This document shows positions 1 through 6,130 of a DNA stretch of 12,724 nucleotides, piece by piece. Every line of letters begins with the position of its first letter. Position 1 is the stretch's first letter. The translations under genes and the position numbers were made by a program. Under the pieces are notes generated by a model. The model was not told the DNA's origin. It saw only the letters and a list, made by a program, of their open reading frames with translations, and did not search any database. The stretch is from NCBI GenBank assembly GCA_016183145.1, contig JACPFE010000217.1, positions 1 to 12,724 on the forward strand. Reading direction: 5' to 3'. Origin of the DNA: Deltaproteobacteria bacterium (GTDB taxonomy: Bacteria; Desulfobacterota; Binatia; UBA9968).

Positions 1-94
1 AGGAAAACCTGAGCGAGGCGTAGCGCAGGCGTGGGGCGATCTGATGCAAGTAGGAACGGTAGTCGTCTTGGGGACGAAGGAACCCCTATGAACT

Positions 95-289
95 GTTCCA
101 ATCGTTCCAGTCGTTCAAAACGTTCAAACCGTCCAAGAACAACATTGACGAAGTTTGTAATTGCACCCCCTCCTTCATCCCCGCGTCAGCCTGAGGCTGA
201 TCCGTCCTTTGGCGGACGCGGGGGAGGAAAGTCTGTCCTGAGTCCCGTCGAAGAAAGGTGGGGGCTGGAACGACTGGAACGTTCTGAAC
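95..289. repeat. Intergenic element bounded by inverted 9-nt repeat clusters
   Basis: Positions 95-139 hold five consecutive 9-nt units of the form GTTCCAATC / GTTCCAGTC / GTTCAAAAC / GTTCAAACC / GTCCAAGAA. Positions 264-289 hold the same motif in reverse orientation (CTGGAACGA, CTGGAACGT, TCTGAACTA). The shared stretch GAACGACTGGAACG occurs in opposite orientation on the two sides. Between them is a separate GC-rich palindrome. No convincing gene is visible in 1-314; reading frames here translate to low-complexity Ser/Arg/Pro-rich sequence. The structure resembles a small non-coding repeat element, but no transposase or target-site duplication is evident. Confidence 0.55.
179..223. repeat. 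REP-like GC-rich palindrome
   Basis: A 9-bp perfect inverted repeat, CCCCGCGTC (179-187) with GACGCGGGG (215-223), encloses two smaller palindromes, AGCCTGAGGCT (188-198) and TCCG..CC-ttt-GG.CGGA (about 200-214). Such nested short palindromes are typical of REP-type intergenic elements. A transcript terminator is less likely because no T-run follows on either strand. Confidence 0.55.
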
Positions 290-314
290 TAATGCGACAA
301 ACGAGGGTTTTTTG

Positions 315-827
315 ATGAAAGCCATGCCCGATGTTGTCCGTGGAACACCGGTCAACACTAAAGAGTTAGCGCGAGGGAAAGTCTTTACCGCATCCTATAC
401 TCCGAAGCTCCGCTACAGGTGGGACGAGGGTGAGGCCATTGGCCGTTATCTGGAGGAATTCAGAGAGGGACGGCTGATCGCGCGCTCCTGTGGCCAGTGC
501 GCCCGCGTGATGATCCCGCCGCGCATGTTCTGCGAGCGCTGCTTTCACTCGACCGATCAATGGGTCTACGTAAAGGACACGGGAAAGATTCTCACCTTTT
601 CTCTCTGTTATGTGAGTTGGGATGTAAAGCGGCTCAAACAGCCGGAGATCCCCGCGGTGATCGAAATCGACGGCGCATCGCCCGGCATGGGGATTTTACA
701 TGTCGTTAAAAAGATCGCGCCGGGAAAAGTTCGAGTCGGGATGGCCGTCCGGGCCGTTTGGAAGCCTAAATCCAAGAGAGTCGGCAGCGTCACCGACATC
801 GCTTATTGGGAGCCGATTAGAAAGTGA
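315..827 (+). CDS. DUF35 zinc-ribbon/OB-fold protein (first of a pair)
   Basis: A 170-residue protein of the DUF35 type: an N-terminal helical stretch (about 1-50), a rubredoxin-like zinc ribbon with C59-x2-C62 and C73-x2-C76 (CGQC...CERC), then an OB-fold domain (about 80-165) in which the VKDTGKILTF strand starts the barrel. In characterised relatives, DUF35 proteins bind thiolase or acyl-CoA enzymes and are thought to help acyl-CoA substrate entry or complex assembly. ATG at 315 was chosen over an in-frame TTG at 312; GAGGG at 304-308 serves as RBS. Its stop overlaps the GTG start of the next gene, so the two are translationally coupled. The thiolase partner, if present, would be left of the window. 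Family call is firm; the exact pathway is not determined. Confidence 0.88.
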   Translation: MKAMPDVVRGTPVNTKELARGKVFTASYTPKLRYRWDEGEAIGRYLEEFREGRLIARSCGQCARVMIPPRMFCERCFHSTDQWVYVKDTGKILTFSLCYVSWDVKRLKQPEIPAVIEIDGASPGMGILHVVKKIAPGKVRVGMAVRAVWKPKSKRVGSVTDIAYWEPIRK

Positions 828-1312
828 AGAATGACACGGAGATGATCGAGCCACCGAAGAACAGGGAGCCGCGCGCCTGGTCTGGTGAGATACCACTTAC
901 CTCCTTTTACACCGCAGGCGCAGGCGGTCAGATCTTCCTTCACGCGCTTAAAACGCAAGGCAAGCTAATCGGCACCCGCTGCAGCCCCTGTGAACAGGTT
1001 TACCTGCCCGCCAGATCATTCTGCGAGCGTTGCTTTGCCGAGCTTGTGGAGCAGGTGGAAGTCAAACGGACGGGGAAACTGGTCAGTTACACTTTCTGTC
1101 ACGCTGACCATAACGGCGCAAGGTTGCGCCGACCCGTAGCGTTGGCGCTCATCCAACTGGAAGGCGCAACCACACTGCTCCTTCACCGCTTGCTGGGCGT
1201 GAGTGACCCGGGGGAGGTGAAAATCGGCAGCAGAGTGGAGACCGTCATCAAACCGAAAGCAAAGCGCCACGGCACGATCCTCGACATCGAAGGTTTTCGT
1301 ATCCTCCAATGA
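824..1312 (+). CDS. DUF35 zinc-ribbon/OB-fold protein (second of a pair)
   Basis: A 162-residue paralogue of the preceding gene. It has the same zinc ribbon (C53-x2-C56 and C67-x2-C70, with the CERCF segment conserved) and an OB fold from about 75 (VKRTGKLVSYTF) to the end. The start is a GTG at 824 overlapping the previous stop (GTGA, four bases shared), the classic arrangement for translational coupling and stoichiometric production. Two adjacent, diverged DUF35 subunits suggest a heteromeric complex with an acyl-CoA enzyme, an inference from the family. The gene ends 32 nt before the convergent ACT gene; no T-rich terminator hairpin is visible between them. Confidence 0.86.
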   Translation: MKNDTEMIEPPKNREPRAWSGEIPLTSFYTAGAGGQIFLHALKTQGKLIGTRCSPCEQVYLPARSFCERCFAELVEQVEVKRTGKLVSYTFCHADHNGARLRRPVALALIQLEGATTLLLHRLLGVSDPGEVKIGSRVETVIKPKAKRHGTILDIEGFRILQ

Positions 1313-1344
1313 AAGCCTACCCACGCGCGGATACCGCTTTGTCA

Positions 1345-1791
1345 CTAATCGCCGAGAGGTAAAGGCGGGGTTTCCACGGCTGCTGGGAGCAGAATTTTTG
1401 CGGCCGTATTCATGTCCCGCGGTTTTACCCAGAGGATCGCCCCATAGCGGCCTTCTCCCGCCGCAATCGCCTGCACCGCGGTTACGTTAATGTTGGCCTG
1501 GGAAAGCTTTTCGGCGATTTCGGCCACGGCGCCCACCCGGTCGTCGCCTTGAATGAGAAAAGCGCTCTTCGGGCCCACCAGTTTTATTTTGGCCGCTTTG
1601 GCCGCAGCTTTGAAAGCCGCTTGGTCCACCGGCACGAGATCGATCTGCGCGCGGCGCCTCTGAGGAAATCCTACCACCGCAGCGAGGGACACTCCCGCTT
1701 CTTTGAGAGCGTTGAATACTTTTGCCCCTTCGCCCGGCTTATCGGGGACCACGGTATAATAATATGGAACGCGCTGAACTTTATCCGCCAT
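1345..1791 (-). CDS. Tandem ACT-domain protein
   Basis: A 148-residue soluble protein made of two ACT-like modules and little else: module 1 at about 8-70 (YYTVVPDKPGEGAKVFNAL... with AGVSLAAVVGF), module 2 at about 76-140 (AFLIQGDDRVGAVAEIAEKL... with ANINVTAVQAI). ACT domains bind small ligands, usually amino acids, at domain interfaces, so this is probably a stand-alone ligand sensor or an allosteric partner; the ligand cannot be read from sequence. ATG at 1791 has a strong RBS (GGAGGGCAGG on the minus strand); a longer reading from 1839 adds 16 unlikely residues. It lies 72 nt downstream of the ABM gene on the same strand and is probably co-transcribed with it under the same leader. Confidence 0.8.
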   Translation of the reverse strand: MADKVQRVPYYYTVVPDKPGEGAKVFNALKEAGVSLAAVVGFPQRRRAQIDLVPVDQAAFKAAAKAAKIKLVGPKSAFLIQGDDRVGAVAEIAEKLSQANINVTAVQAIAAGEGRYGAILWVKPRDMNTAAKILLPAAVETPPLPLGD

Positions 1792-1863
1792 GATCCTGCC
1801 CTCCTCGACTATACGTTGACACGGACAACCGCAGCGCAACGTCGATCGGCCACTCCCGCTCCC

Positions 1864-2151
1864 TCATTCGTATTGATAGTGTCCAATGGTCGCCGGCTCG
1901 GTCAGAACACGATCGATTCGTTTCTGAAATTCCTGTCGCTCCGGAGTATCGGCCCAGTTGGTCCAGTCTTCAACGCTTTTCCAGGTAGAGATCACCAGGT
2001 GGACCGACGGATCCGACAGAGAACGCAACGTTTCGCCGGAAATAAAGCCCGGCGCGTGGACCGCCTTGGACCGAACCTCCCTGATGGCTTGGCCCAGTTC
2101 GCTTTCCTTGCCCGCCTGAATCTTCCTTTGAATGAGGACCTTGATAGCCAT
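1864..2151 (-). CDS. ABM-domain protein (antibiotic biosynthesis monooxygenase superfamily), copy 1
   Basis: A 95-residue single-domain protein with a dimeric alpha/beta-barrel (ABM/ferredoxin-like) pattern: strand MAIKVLIQRKI, helix GKESELGQAIREVRS, strands GFISGETLRS and HLVISTWKS, helix VEDWTNWADTPERQEF. The ISTWKSVEDW...TPER segment is typical of the family. Members include quinol monooxygenases and haem-degrading enzymes, but many are uncharacterised, so no substrate is assigned. The start at 2151 has GGAGG 7 nt upstream. By hand alignment about 60 of 95 residues are identical to the ABM protein at 11214-11561. It leads a minus-strand unit with the ACT gene and has a ~200-nt leader. Confidence 0.85.
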   Translation of the reverse strand: MAIKVLIQRKIQAGKESELGQAIREVRSKAVHAPGFISGETLRSLSDPSVHLVISTWKSVEDWTNWADTPERQEFQKRIDRVLTEPATIGHYQYE

Positions 2152-2221
2152 GTTAACCTCCGTCGAAAGCGTTTAATTCTGGCGCGTGTTCAACCCGAAG
2201 TCGGCGCTGTTGCTCTGCCAT

Positions 2222-2296
2222 AAACAAAAAAACCGGCTCACTCCTGCGAGGGTCATCGCCGAGCCGCTGGCTATGTTATTTTCATTCCTCCCCCTA
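2222..2296 (-). promoter_or_regulatory. Conserved leader element with terminator-like hairpin, copy 1 (upstream of ABM copy 1)
   Basis: Read on the minus strand: GGGGGAGGAATG, a short A/T-rich spacer, then AGCCAGCGGCTC, 13 variable nt, GCAGGAGTG, AGCCGG, T7, GTTT. GGCTC pairs with GAGCC; inside, GCGA can pair with TCGC. It aligns almost without gaps to the element at 11894-11970. The nearest minus-strand gene begins 71 nt downstream (ABM). The neighbouring gene on the other side is on the plus strand, so there is no minus-strand gene for it to terminate. Most likely a transcription attenuator or ligand-responsive leader; no known riboswitch class was recognised. Confidence 0.6.
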
Positions 2297-2374
2297 CGAT
2301 TGACGTTTTCGGTCTCTTTGCACGAGTTCGACTCGTCACTGCGATTCAAGCGGCGCCGGGCGAGGTGTGTCTTA

Positions 2375-2402
2375 AGCTTATCTCTCAAACAGAGTGTGTC
2401 AA
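2375..2402 (-). promoter_or_regulatory. Putative sigma-70 promoter for the ABM-ACT unit
   Basis: On the minus strand a perfect TTGACA (-35, 2397-2402) is followed after 16 bp by TAAGCT (-10, 2375-2380). Transcription would start near 2368 and give a leader of roughly 215 nt to the ABM start, containing the conserved hairpin element. The -10 match is only partial, so the call rests mainly on the -35 box and position. Confidence 0.45.
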
Positions 2403-2410
2403 GACACTCT
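2391..2410. promoter_or_regulatory. Dyad over the -35 box (operator-like), followed by T7 on the plus strand
   Basis: A perfect 7-bp inverted repeat, AGAGTGT (2391-2397) and ACACTCT (2404-2410), has a 6-nt centre and covers the putative -35 of the minus-strand promoter. A run of T follows on the plus strand, so it also has the shape of an intrinsic terminator in that direction, but no plus-strand gene reads into it. A repressor site for the ABM-ACT promoter is the more economical reading. Confidence 0.4.
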
Positions 2411-2454
2411 TTTTTTGGTAGTGGCTTCGTCTAATTTCAACAACGTGGCACTGT

Positions 2455-2505
2455 AGCGGAGGCCCCTCTGCCTGCCCTGCTTTCGGGCGACCACAGAGGC
2501 CCGCT
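2455..2505. repeat. Imperfect long palindrome (REP-like)
   Basis: A three-part stem: AGCGG (2455-2459) with CCGCT (2501-2505), CCTCTG (2465-2470) with CAGAGG (2494-2499), and GCCC (2474-2477) with GGGC (2485-2488), closing on a TGCTTTC loop. There is no T-run after it. It sits in the gene-free stretch 2410-2714 between divergent genes, which otherwise shows only a second small palindrome at 2528-2543. Confidence 0.5.
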
Positions 2506-2527
2506 GCGCGCTGAGAATCGCAGCCGG

Positions 2528-2543
2528 GACCTACCCGTAGGTC
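2528..2543. repeat. Short perfect palindrome GACCTAC-CC-GTAGGTC
   Basis: A 7-bp perfect inverted repeat with a 2-nt centre, about 300 nt upstream of the sigma-54 activator start. It could be an operator or part of the REP-like cluster just before it; the sequence alone does not decide. Confidence 0.4.
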
Positions 2544-2714
2544 TATGATGAGAAATAATTAGGACAAAGAACTATGTTGACACATCGCGCTGCGAAGAAT
2601 AACTTTAAACGTGGCCGCATTGAATCGCGTTCGACATAAAGTCAGAGCCGGTACTACCAACCAATTTCTGGTTCAACAACTGACGCTCAGGATAGCCCGC
2701 AGAGGAGTTCAATC

Positions 2715-2867
2715 ATGACCACTCCGGGCGATAATCGCTTCGCTATCATCATGGCGGTCGCACCGCAGTGGAGCGCAGGGCCGGGGAAAGCCTCGACCTT
2801 CTCTTTGCAATTTCCATTGAAATTGAAGAGGATGAGAACATGGATGCGGCTCATGAACGGATCCTGA
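2715..2867 (+). CDS. Possible 50-aa upstream ORF overlapping the activator start
   Basis: An ATG at 2715 is preceded by AGAGGAG (2701-2707) at good spacing, and opens a 50-codon frame that ends at 2867, 28 nt inside the sigma-54 activator gene, in a different frame. The product begins MTTPGDNRFAIIMAVAPQ and turns basic toward its end (FPLKLKRMRTWMRLM). No family was recognised. It could be a leader ORF that couples translation to the activator, or chance. The RBS is the main support. Confidence 0.25.
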   Translation: MTTPGDNRFAIIMAVAPQWSAGPGKASTFSLQFPLKLKRMRTWMRLMNGS

Positions 2868-4210
2868 TTGTCGACGGCGAAGAGAAGGTCGCCGGACTGT
2901 GTCAAAGAGCCCTGCTCAATGAGGGTTACGAGGTTGAGCACGTCTCGTCCGGCGAAGAGGCGCTGGACAAAATAGAAAAAGAATGGTTCGACCTGGTCAT
3001 CGCGGAACCGGAGCTGCCAGGAATGAGCGGGCTCGAGTTGCTGACAGAGGCAAAGCGCGCGGATTCGGCTATGCCATTTATTTTCGTCACGGGCTTCGCA
3101 ACCGTTGATTCGGCGGTCTTGGCGATGAAGGAAGGAGCCGATGATTTTTTCACCAAGCCCGTCGATATTGAACGACTCAAAGAGGTGGTGAAAAAGGCCC
3201 TGGAGTTGCACCGGCTCACAGGCGAAGTGCAGCGACTACGCCGCCAACTCGAGCAGGATTGGCCGTTTGAGCAGCTTGTGGGCCGTAGTAAGCCGATGCG
3301 GCAACTGTTTAGGCTCATGGCAGCGATAGGCAAACGCGACGTGACGGTCTTAATCGAAGGAGAATCGGGCACCGGCAAGGAACTTATAGCCAAGGCCATT
3401 CACCAGATAAGCCCAAGGTCGAGCGGGCCCTTTGTCGCCGTTGCCTGCGGCGCCATGCCCGAGACGTTATTGGAGAGCGAGCTTTTCGGTTATGTGCGCG
3501 GCGCCTTTACCGGCGCCATCGGCAACAAGAGGGGTCTTTTTGAGGAGGCCCAGGGAGGAACCCTTCTGCTGGACGAGATCGGCGACACGACACCGGCAAT
3601 GCAGCTCAAGCTGCTCCGAGTCCTGCAGGAGAGGGAGATTCGCCCGATAGGAAGTAGGAAAGTGATCCCGGTGGATGTGCGCGTGATCGCCGCCACCAAT
3701 AAAGATCTTAAGAAAGAGGTCCAAAAAGGGACGTTGCGCGAGGATCTTTACTATCGCTTAGCGGTCATTCCGCTGGTTCCCCCGCCTTTGCGCGAACGCA
3801 AAGAAGATATCCCTCTATTGGTCGATCGTTTTATCAAAAAATACTGCCGGCAAAATGACATGGCACCGAAGCGGATCACGGTTAAGGGCTTACAGGCATT
3901 AATGGATTATGCATGGCCGGGAAATGTGCGAGAGCTCGAGCATGTCCTTGAGAGGGCCATCTTATTGAGTCCAGGGGATGAGATGGCGCCAGGAACCCTG
4001 TTTCCCATCCAGTCGATCCAGTCGGCGGAGGTCTCAGCGCGACTGCCTTTACGGACGGCGGCAAAAACGGTCTTGGCAGCGGTGGAGCGAGAAAAAATCG
4101 CGCTCGCCCTCGACACAGCAAAGGGGAAACGGTCCGCAGCCGCGAGAATCTTGGGCATCAGCCGGGCATCACTTTACGACAAGCTCAAACGCTATCATCT
4201 TGTCCATTGA
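2840..4210 (+). CDS. NtrC-family sigma-54-dependent activator with atypical receiver
   Basis: A 456-residue protein with three classic parts. Receiver, 6-122: T84 and K106 are conserved, but the acidic pocket reads D12-G13-E14 and the position of the phosphorylated Asp is E56 (DLVIAEPELPGMSG). AAA+ domain, about 145-385: Walker A GESGTGKE (174-181), the sigma-54-contact loop GAFTGA (221-226), Walker B GGTLLLDE (239-246), and downstream LREDLYYRL and LRERKEDIPLL. A Fis-type helix-turn-helix closes the protein (SAAARILGISRASLYDKLK). Start ATG 2840 has a GAAGAGGAT RBS; a longer start at 2768 adds residues before the receiver. No histidine kinase is adjacent. Glu at the phospho-site often mimics phosphorylation, so the protein may be constitutively active or controlled by its level. 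The nearest fitting target is the -24/-12 promoter at 4905. Confidence 0.93.
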   Translation: MDAAHERILIVDGEEKVAGLCQRALLNEGYEVEHVSSGEEALDKIEKEWFDLVIAEPELPGMSGLELLTEAKRADSAMPFIFVTGFATVDSAVLAMKEGADDFFTKPVDIERLKEVVKKALELHRLTGEVQRLRRQLEQDWPFEQLVGRSKPMRQLFRLMAAIGKRDVTVLIEGESGTGKELIAKAIHQISPRSSGPFVAVACGAMPETLLESELFGYVRGAFTGAIGNKRGLFEEAQGGTLLLDEIGDTTPAMQLKLLRVLQEREIRPIGSRKVIPVDVRVIAATNKDLKKEVQKGTLREDLYYRLAVIPLVPPPLRERKEDIPLLVDRFIKKYCRQNDMAPKRITVKGLQALMDYAWPGNVRELEHVLERAILLSPGDEMAPGTLFPIQSIQSAEVSARLPLRTAAKTVLAAVEREKIALALDTAKGKRSAAARILGISRASLYDKLKRYHLVH

Positions 4211-4301
4211 CCTTTGAGCGATCCAATCCCCGCGGCTCACCTCAGCTTCGCTGCGTCCTGCACTCTGTCTTTTCTCGGTGTCCTTTGCGTTGCAATATCT
4301 C

Positions 4302-4328
4302 AAAATTTGCGCGGCTGGCGCAAATTTT
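4302..4328. terminator. Likely bidirectional terminator of the activator gene
   Basis: A perfect 11-bp inverted repeat, AAAATTTGCGC (4302-4312) and GCGCAAATTTT (4318-4328), closes on a 5-nt loop (GGCTG) 92 nt after the activator stop. The GC-rich top, A-rich left foot and T-rich right foot fit an intrinsic terminator, though the T-run is only four long. An operator is the alternative. Confidence 0.5.
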
Positions 4329-4454
4329 CTGCCGCATCAATCTAACTTGCCGAATCGCAAATACTATCTCACCACGAAGTGGGCCATGATTTTACGCTCG
4401 CCCGCCGAGAATGAAAATGCAGGGGTTTCCTTCCACATGGTGCTCTCCTCGACT

Positions 4455-4530
4455 CGTCATTCCCGCGCACGCGGGAATCCAGGTTTGCTGCGCCGAATTA
4501 GCCTGGATACCCGCTTTCGCGGGTATGACG
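4455..4530. repeat. REP/BIME-like paired palindrome
   Basis: Two hairpin units, CCCGCG-CAC-GCGGG and CCCGC-TTTC-GCGGG, sit in inverted orientation; outer arms CGTCATtCCCGCG... and ...CGCGGGTATGACG pair across the whole 76 bp, with internal CCAGG/CCTGG also complementary. The GTCATTCCCGCG...GGGAATCCAGG type is a widespread intergenic repeat in proteobacterial genomes. It occupies the gene-free region 4211-5061, which otherwise contains a terminator-like palindrome, degenerate CTTCGTG repeats and the sigma-54 promoter region. Confidence 0.7.
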
Positions 4531-4622
4531 GAACCCAGGCGGGCCTTTCGTTCTCACCCCAAACGGGTATTTTCAAAGGAGCACACGAAGGTTTCGGACA
4601 TTGATATTTCTAAACTTCTCAA

Positions 4623-4654
4623 CTTCGTGCTCTTCGTGACCCTCGTGGTGAAAT
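4623..4654. repeat. Degenerate CTTCGTG short tandem repeats
   Basis: CTTCGTG-CT-CTTCGTG-ACC-CTCGTGGTG: three near-copies of a 7-9-nt unit. A partial reverse-orientation copy (CACCACGAAG) lies near 4371. This is a common non-coding intergenic repeat type; no function is implied. Confidence 0.5.
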
Positions 4655-4789
4655 CTGTTTCTACTTTTTGCTTGCGGCTCTACCCGGCTGGGGTTGCCTA
4701 TGAGCCGCTAATTTGAGAGCGACCCCCCTGTCCATATAAATCCTGGACTTGTCTAATTTCTTGGACATTGAACTAGCCAAAATCGTTAT

Positions 4790-4815
4790 CAAAAACAAAT
4801 TTGATCTTGTTTTTG
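4790..4815. promoter_or_regulatory. Candidate upstream activating site (9-bp dyad)
   Basis: A perfect inverted repeat, CAAAAACAA (4790-4798) and TTGTTTTTG (4807-4815), with an 8-nt centre. It ends about 90 bp upstream of the -24 box at 4905, the usual distance for an enhancer site bound by an NtrC-type activator with a Fis-type helix-turn-helix. The activator gene lies directly upstream. Further TGGAC motifs (4744, 4762) may extend the site. Confidence 0.5.
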
Positions 4816-4904
4816 TCCAGCAGCCCATACACATCTCCCCATTCAGGCAACGAGCCGCGGTGAATTGTCCCACGATAACAGGCAATTAGTTGTTATTTTC
4901 GCCG

Positions 4905-4920
4905 TGGCATCCGACTTGCG
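4905..4920 (+). promoter_or_regulatory. Sigma-54 (-24/-12) promoter
   Basis: TGGCAT (4905-4910), 5 nt, TTGC (4916-4919): both invariant cores, GG and GC, are present with exact 10-bp spacing, against consensus TGGCAC-N5-TTGC. Transcription would start near 4931, about 130 nt before the start of the nucleotidyltransferase-like gene. It is preceded by a dyad at enhancer distance and by a sigma-54 activator gene. Confidence 0.75.
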
Positions 4921-5061
4921 CCCAATCATAGGCGCGAGGTGCTGGTAAGGGAACGCCATGCGGTAGCAGAAAGAACCAACGACAGGGCGAACGCTCTCTG
5001 CCAACGGATCTCGACAAAATGCGCTTGTGTAGTTGTGGCAGCCATTAACCGAAGAAGAGTT

Positions 5062-5970
5062 ATGAAGGGACCAGCGTTACCATACCGTTGCGCCATCGTT
5101 CTGGCCGGTGGGGAAGGGAGGCGCCTGCGGCCCTTTCTGAGGCAGCTAAACAGGGATGACCTTCCCAAGCAGTATGTAAGTTTTATCGGCACGCGATCGC
5201 TTCTTGAGCACACCCTTGATCGTGCCGAGAAATTGCTGCCGCCGCAACGTATTTTCACTGTCGTGAACCGGTATCATCTCAACTTTTCCGAAGTCGGGCG
5301 CCAGCTTTGCAGCCGGCCAGCGGGAACGGTGATTGTTCAACCGGAAAATAGAGAGACAGGGCCGGGCATTCTTCTACCGCTGATGCATCTGTACAAACAC
5401 TATCCGAAGTCTACAGTGGCGGTTTTTCCGTCGGACCACTTTATCGGCGCAGAAAGTGTGTTTTTGACCCACGTCGCCGCTGCCTTCCATGCAGTCGAAG
5501 AAGACCCATCCCGTCTCGTTCTATTAGGTGTTGAAGCTGAAGGGCCAGATCCGGGGTATGGCTATATTGTACCGGCAGGCGACGCCGCAGATGCCGATAT
5601 AGGCGGCTTGTGGAACACGATGGTGATGGTTTTTAACGCCGACAACTTTCTTGATCTGCTGCGTCGCGTGGCCCCGGGGCTTCAGCGCTGTTTCGAAAAG
5701 CTTGGCAACGCCATCGGGAAGCCCCATGAACAGCGGGTTGTAGAAGACACTTACCGGCATATTAAACCGCAGAATTTTTCAACCGGGGTGCTAGAGGCGC
5801 TGGCCCGGCGCCGCCCGTCGTGTTTGTCTGTGCTCCCCATTTCCGGGGCGCTCTGGAGCGACTGGGGTGTAGGAGACCATGTTCTGAGCGTCCTTAAACA
5901 AACCGGTTATCTCAATCGACTCAATGGAGTCTCGGAAAACAAACTTCTTAGCATCTGGGGTGGCGTGTGA
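5062..5970 (+). CDS. Mannose-1-phosphate guanylyltransferase-like sugar nucleotidyltransferase, central segment missing
   Basis: A 302-residue protein with the nucleotidyltransferase (GT-A-like) fold. Visible are the nucleotide-binding loop LAGGEGRRLRP (about 14-24), PKQY, IVQPENRETGPGI, the metal-binding strand VFPSDHFI, and GYGYIVPAG; later GGLWNTMVMVF and a C-terminal WSDWGVGDHVL. Relatives make GDP-mannose from mannose-1-phosphate and GTP in the cytoplasm. Between GYGYIVP and GGLWN they normally carry roughly 30-45 residues including a W/FxEKP motif that contacts the sugar phosphate; here only nine or so remain, in frame. Activity may thus be lost or altered. ATG 5062 (RBS AAGAAGAG) was chosen because the family starts just before the LAGG loop; a GTG at 4939 would add 41 residues. 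It is first after the sigma-54 promoter. Confidence 0.78.
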   Translation: MKGPALPYRCAIVLAGGEGRRLRPFLRQLNRDDLPKQYVSFIGTRSLLEHTLDRAEKLLPPQRIFTVVNRYHLNFSEVGRQLCSRPAGTVIVQPENRETGPGILLPLMHLYKHYPKSTVAVFPSDHFIGAESVFLTHVAAAFHAVEEDPSRLVLLGVEAEGPDPGYGYIVPAGDAADADIGGLWNTMVMVFNADNFLDLLRRVAPGLQRCFEKLGNAIGKPHEQRVVEDTYRHIKPQNFSTGVLEALARRRPSCLSVLPISGALWSDWGVGDHVLSVLKQTGYLNRLNGVSENKLLSIWGGV

Positions 5971-6130
5971 CTTTAGGCATCAAACAACGCTCTTTCGCAT
6001 CCACCGGCAGCTCGTTTTCTGCTCAGAATTGGGAGACTGGCGGGGAGAACTCCCGCTTGAATCCAGAGAAAAATTTATCCTTGGACGCTGGTGCGAGGAC
6101 GGTTCTAATAAGCGCCACTGTTCTTGTCCG

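Noticed and set aside
31..315. 94-codon plus-strand frame at the window start
   Set aside because: Covers the 9-nt repeat arrays and REP-like palindrome; Ser/Arg/Pro-rich translation is a repeat artefact.
1549..2223. 224-codon plus-strand frame
   Set aside because: Lies antisense to the ACT and ABM genes, both with strong RBS and recognisable folds; its translation has no family features.
2446..2462. TGGCAC near 2446 as a -24 box for the activator gene
   Set aside because: No TTGC at the required distance; CGGA occupies the -12 position.
2687..3399. Long minus-strand frames opposite the activator
   Set aside because: Antisense shadows of the receiver and AAA+ coding sequence; no RBS or family pattern.
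4455..4530. CRISPR-like repeat or IS end
   Set aside because: Only one inverted pair of palindromes, no spacer periodicity, no transposase; fits a REP/BIME element.
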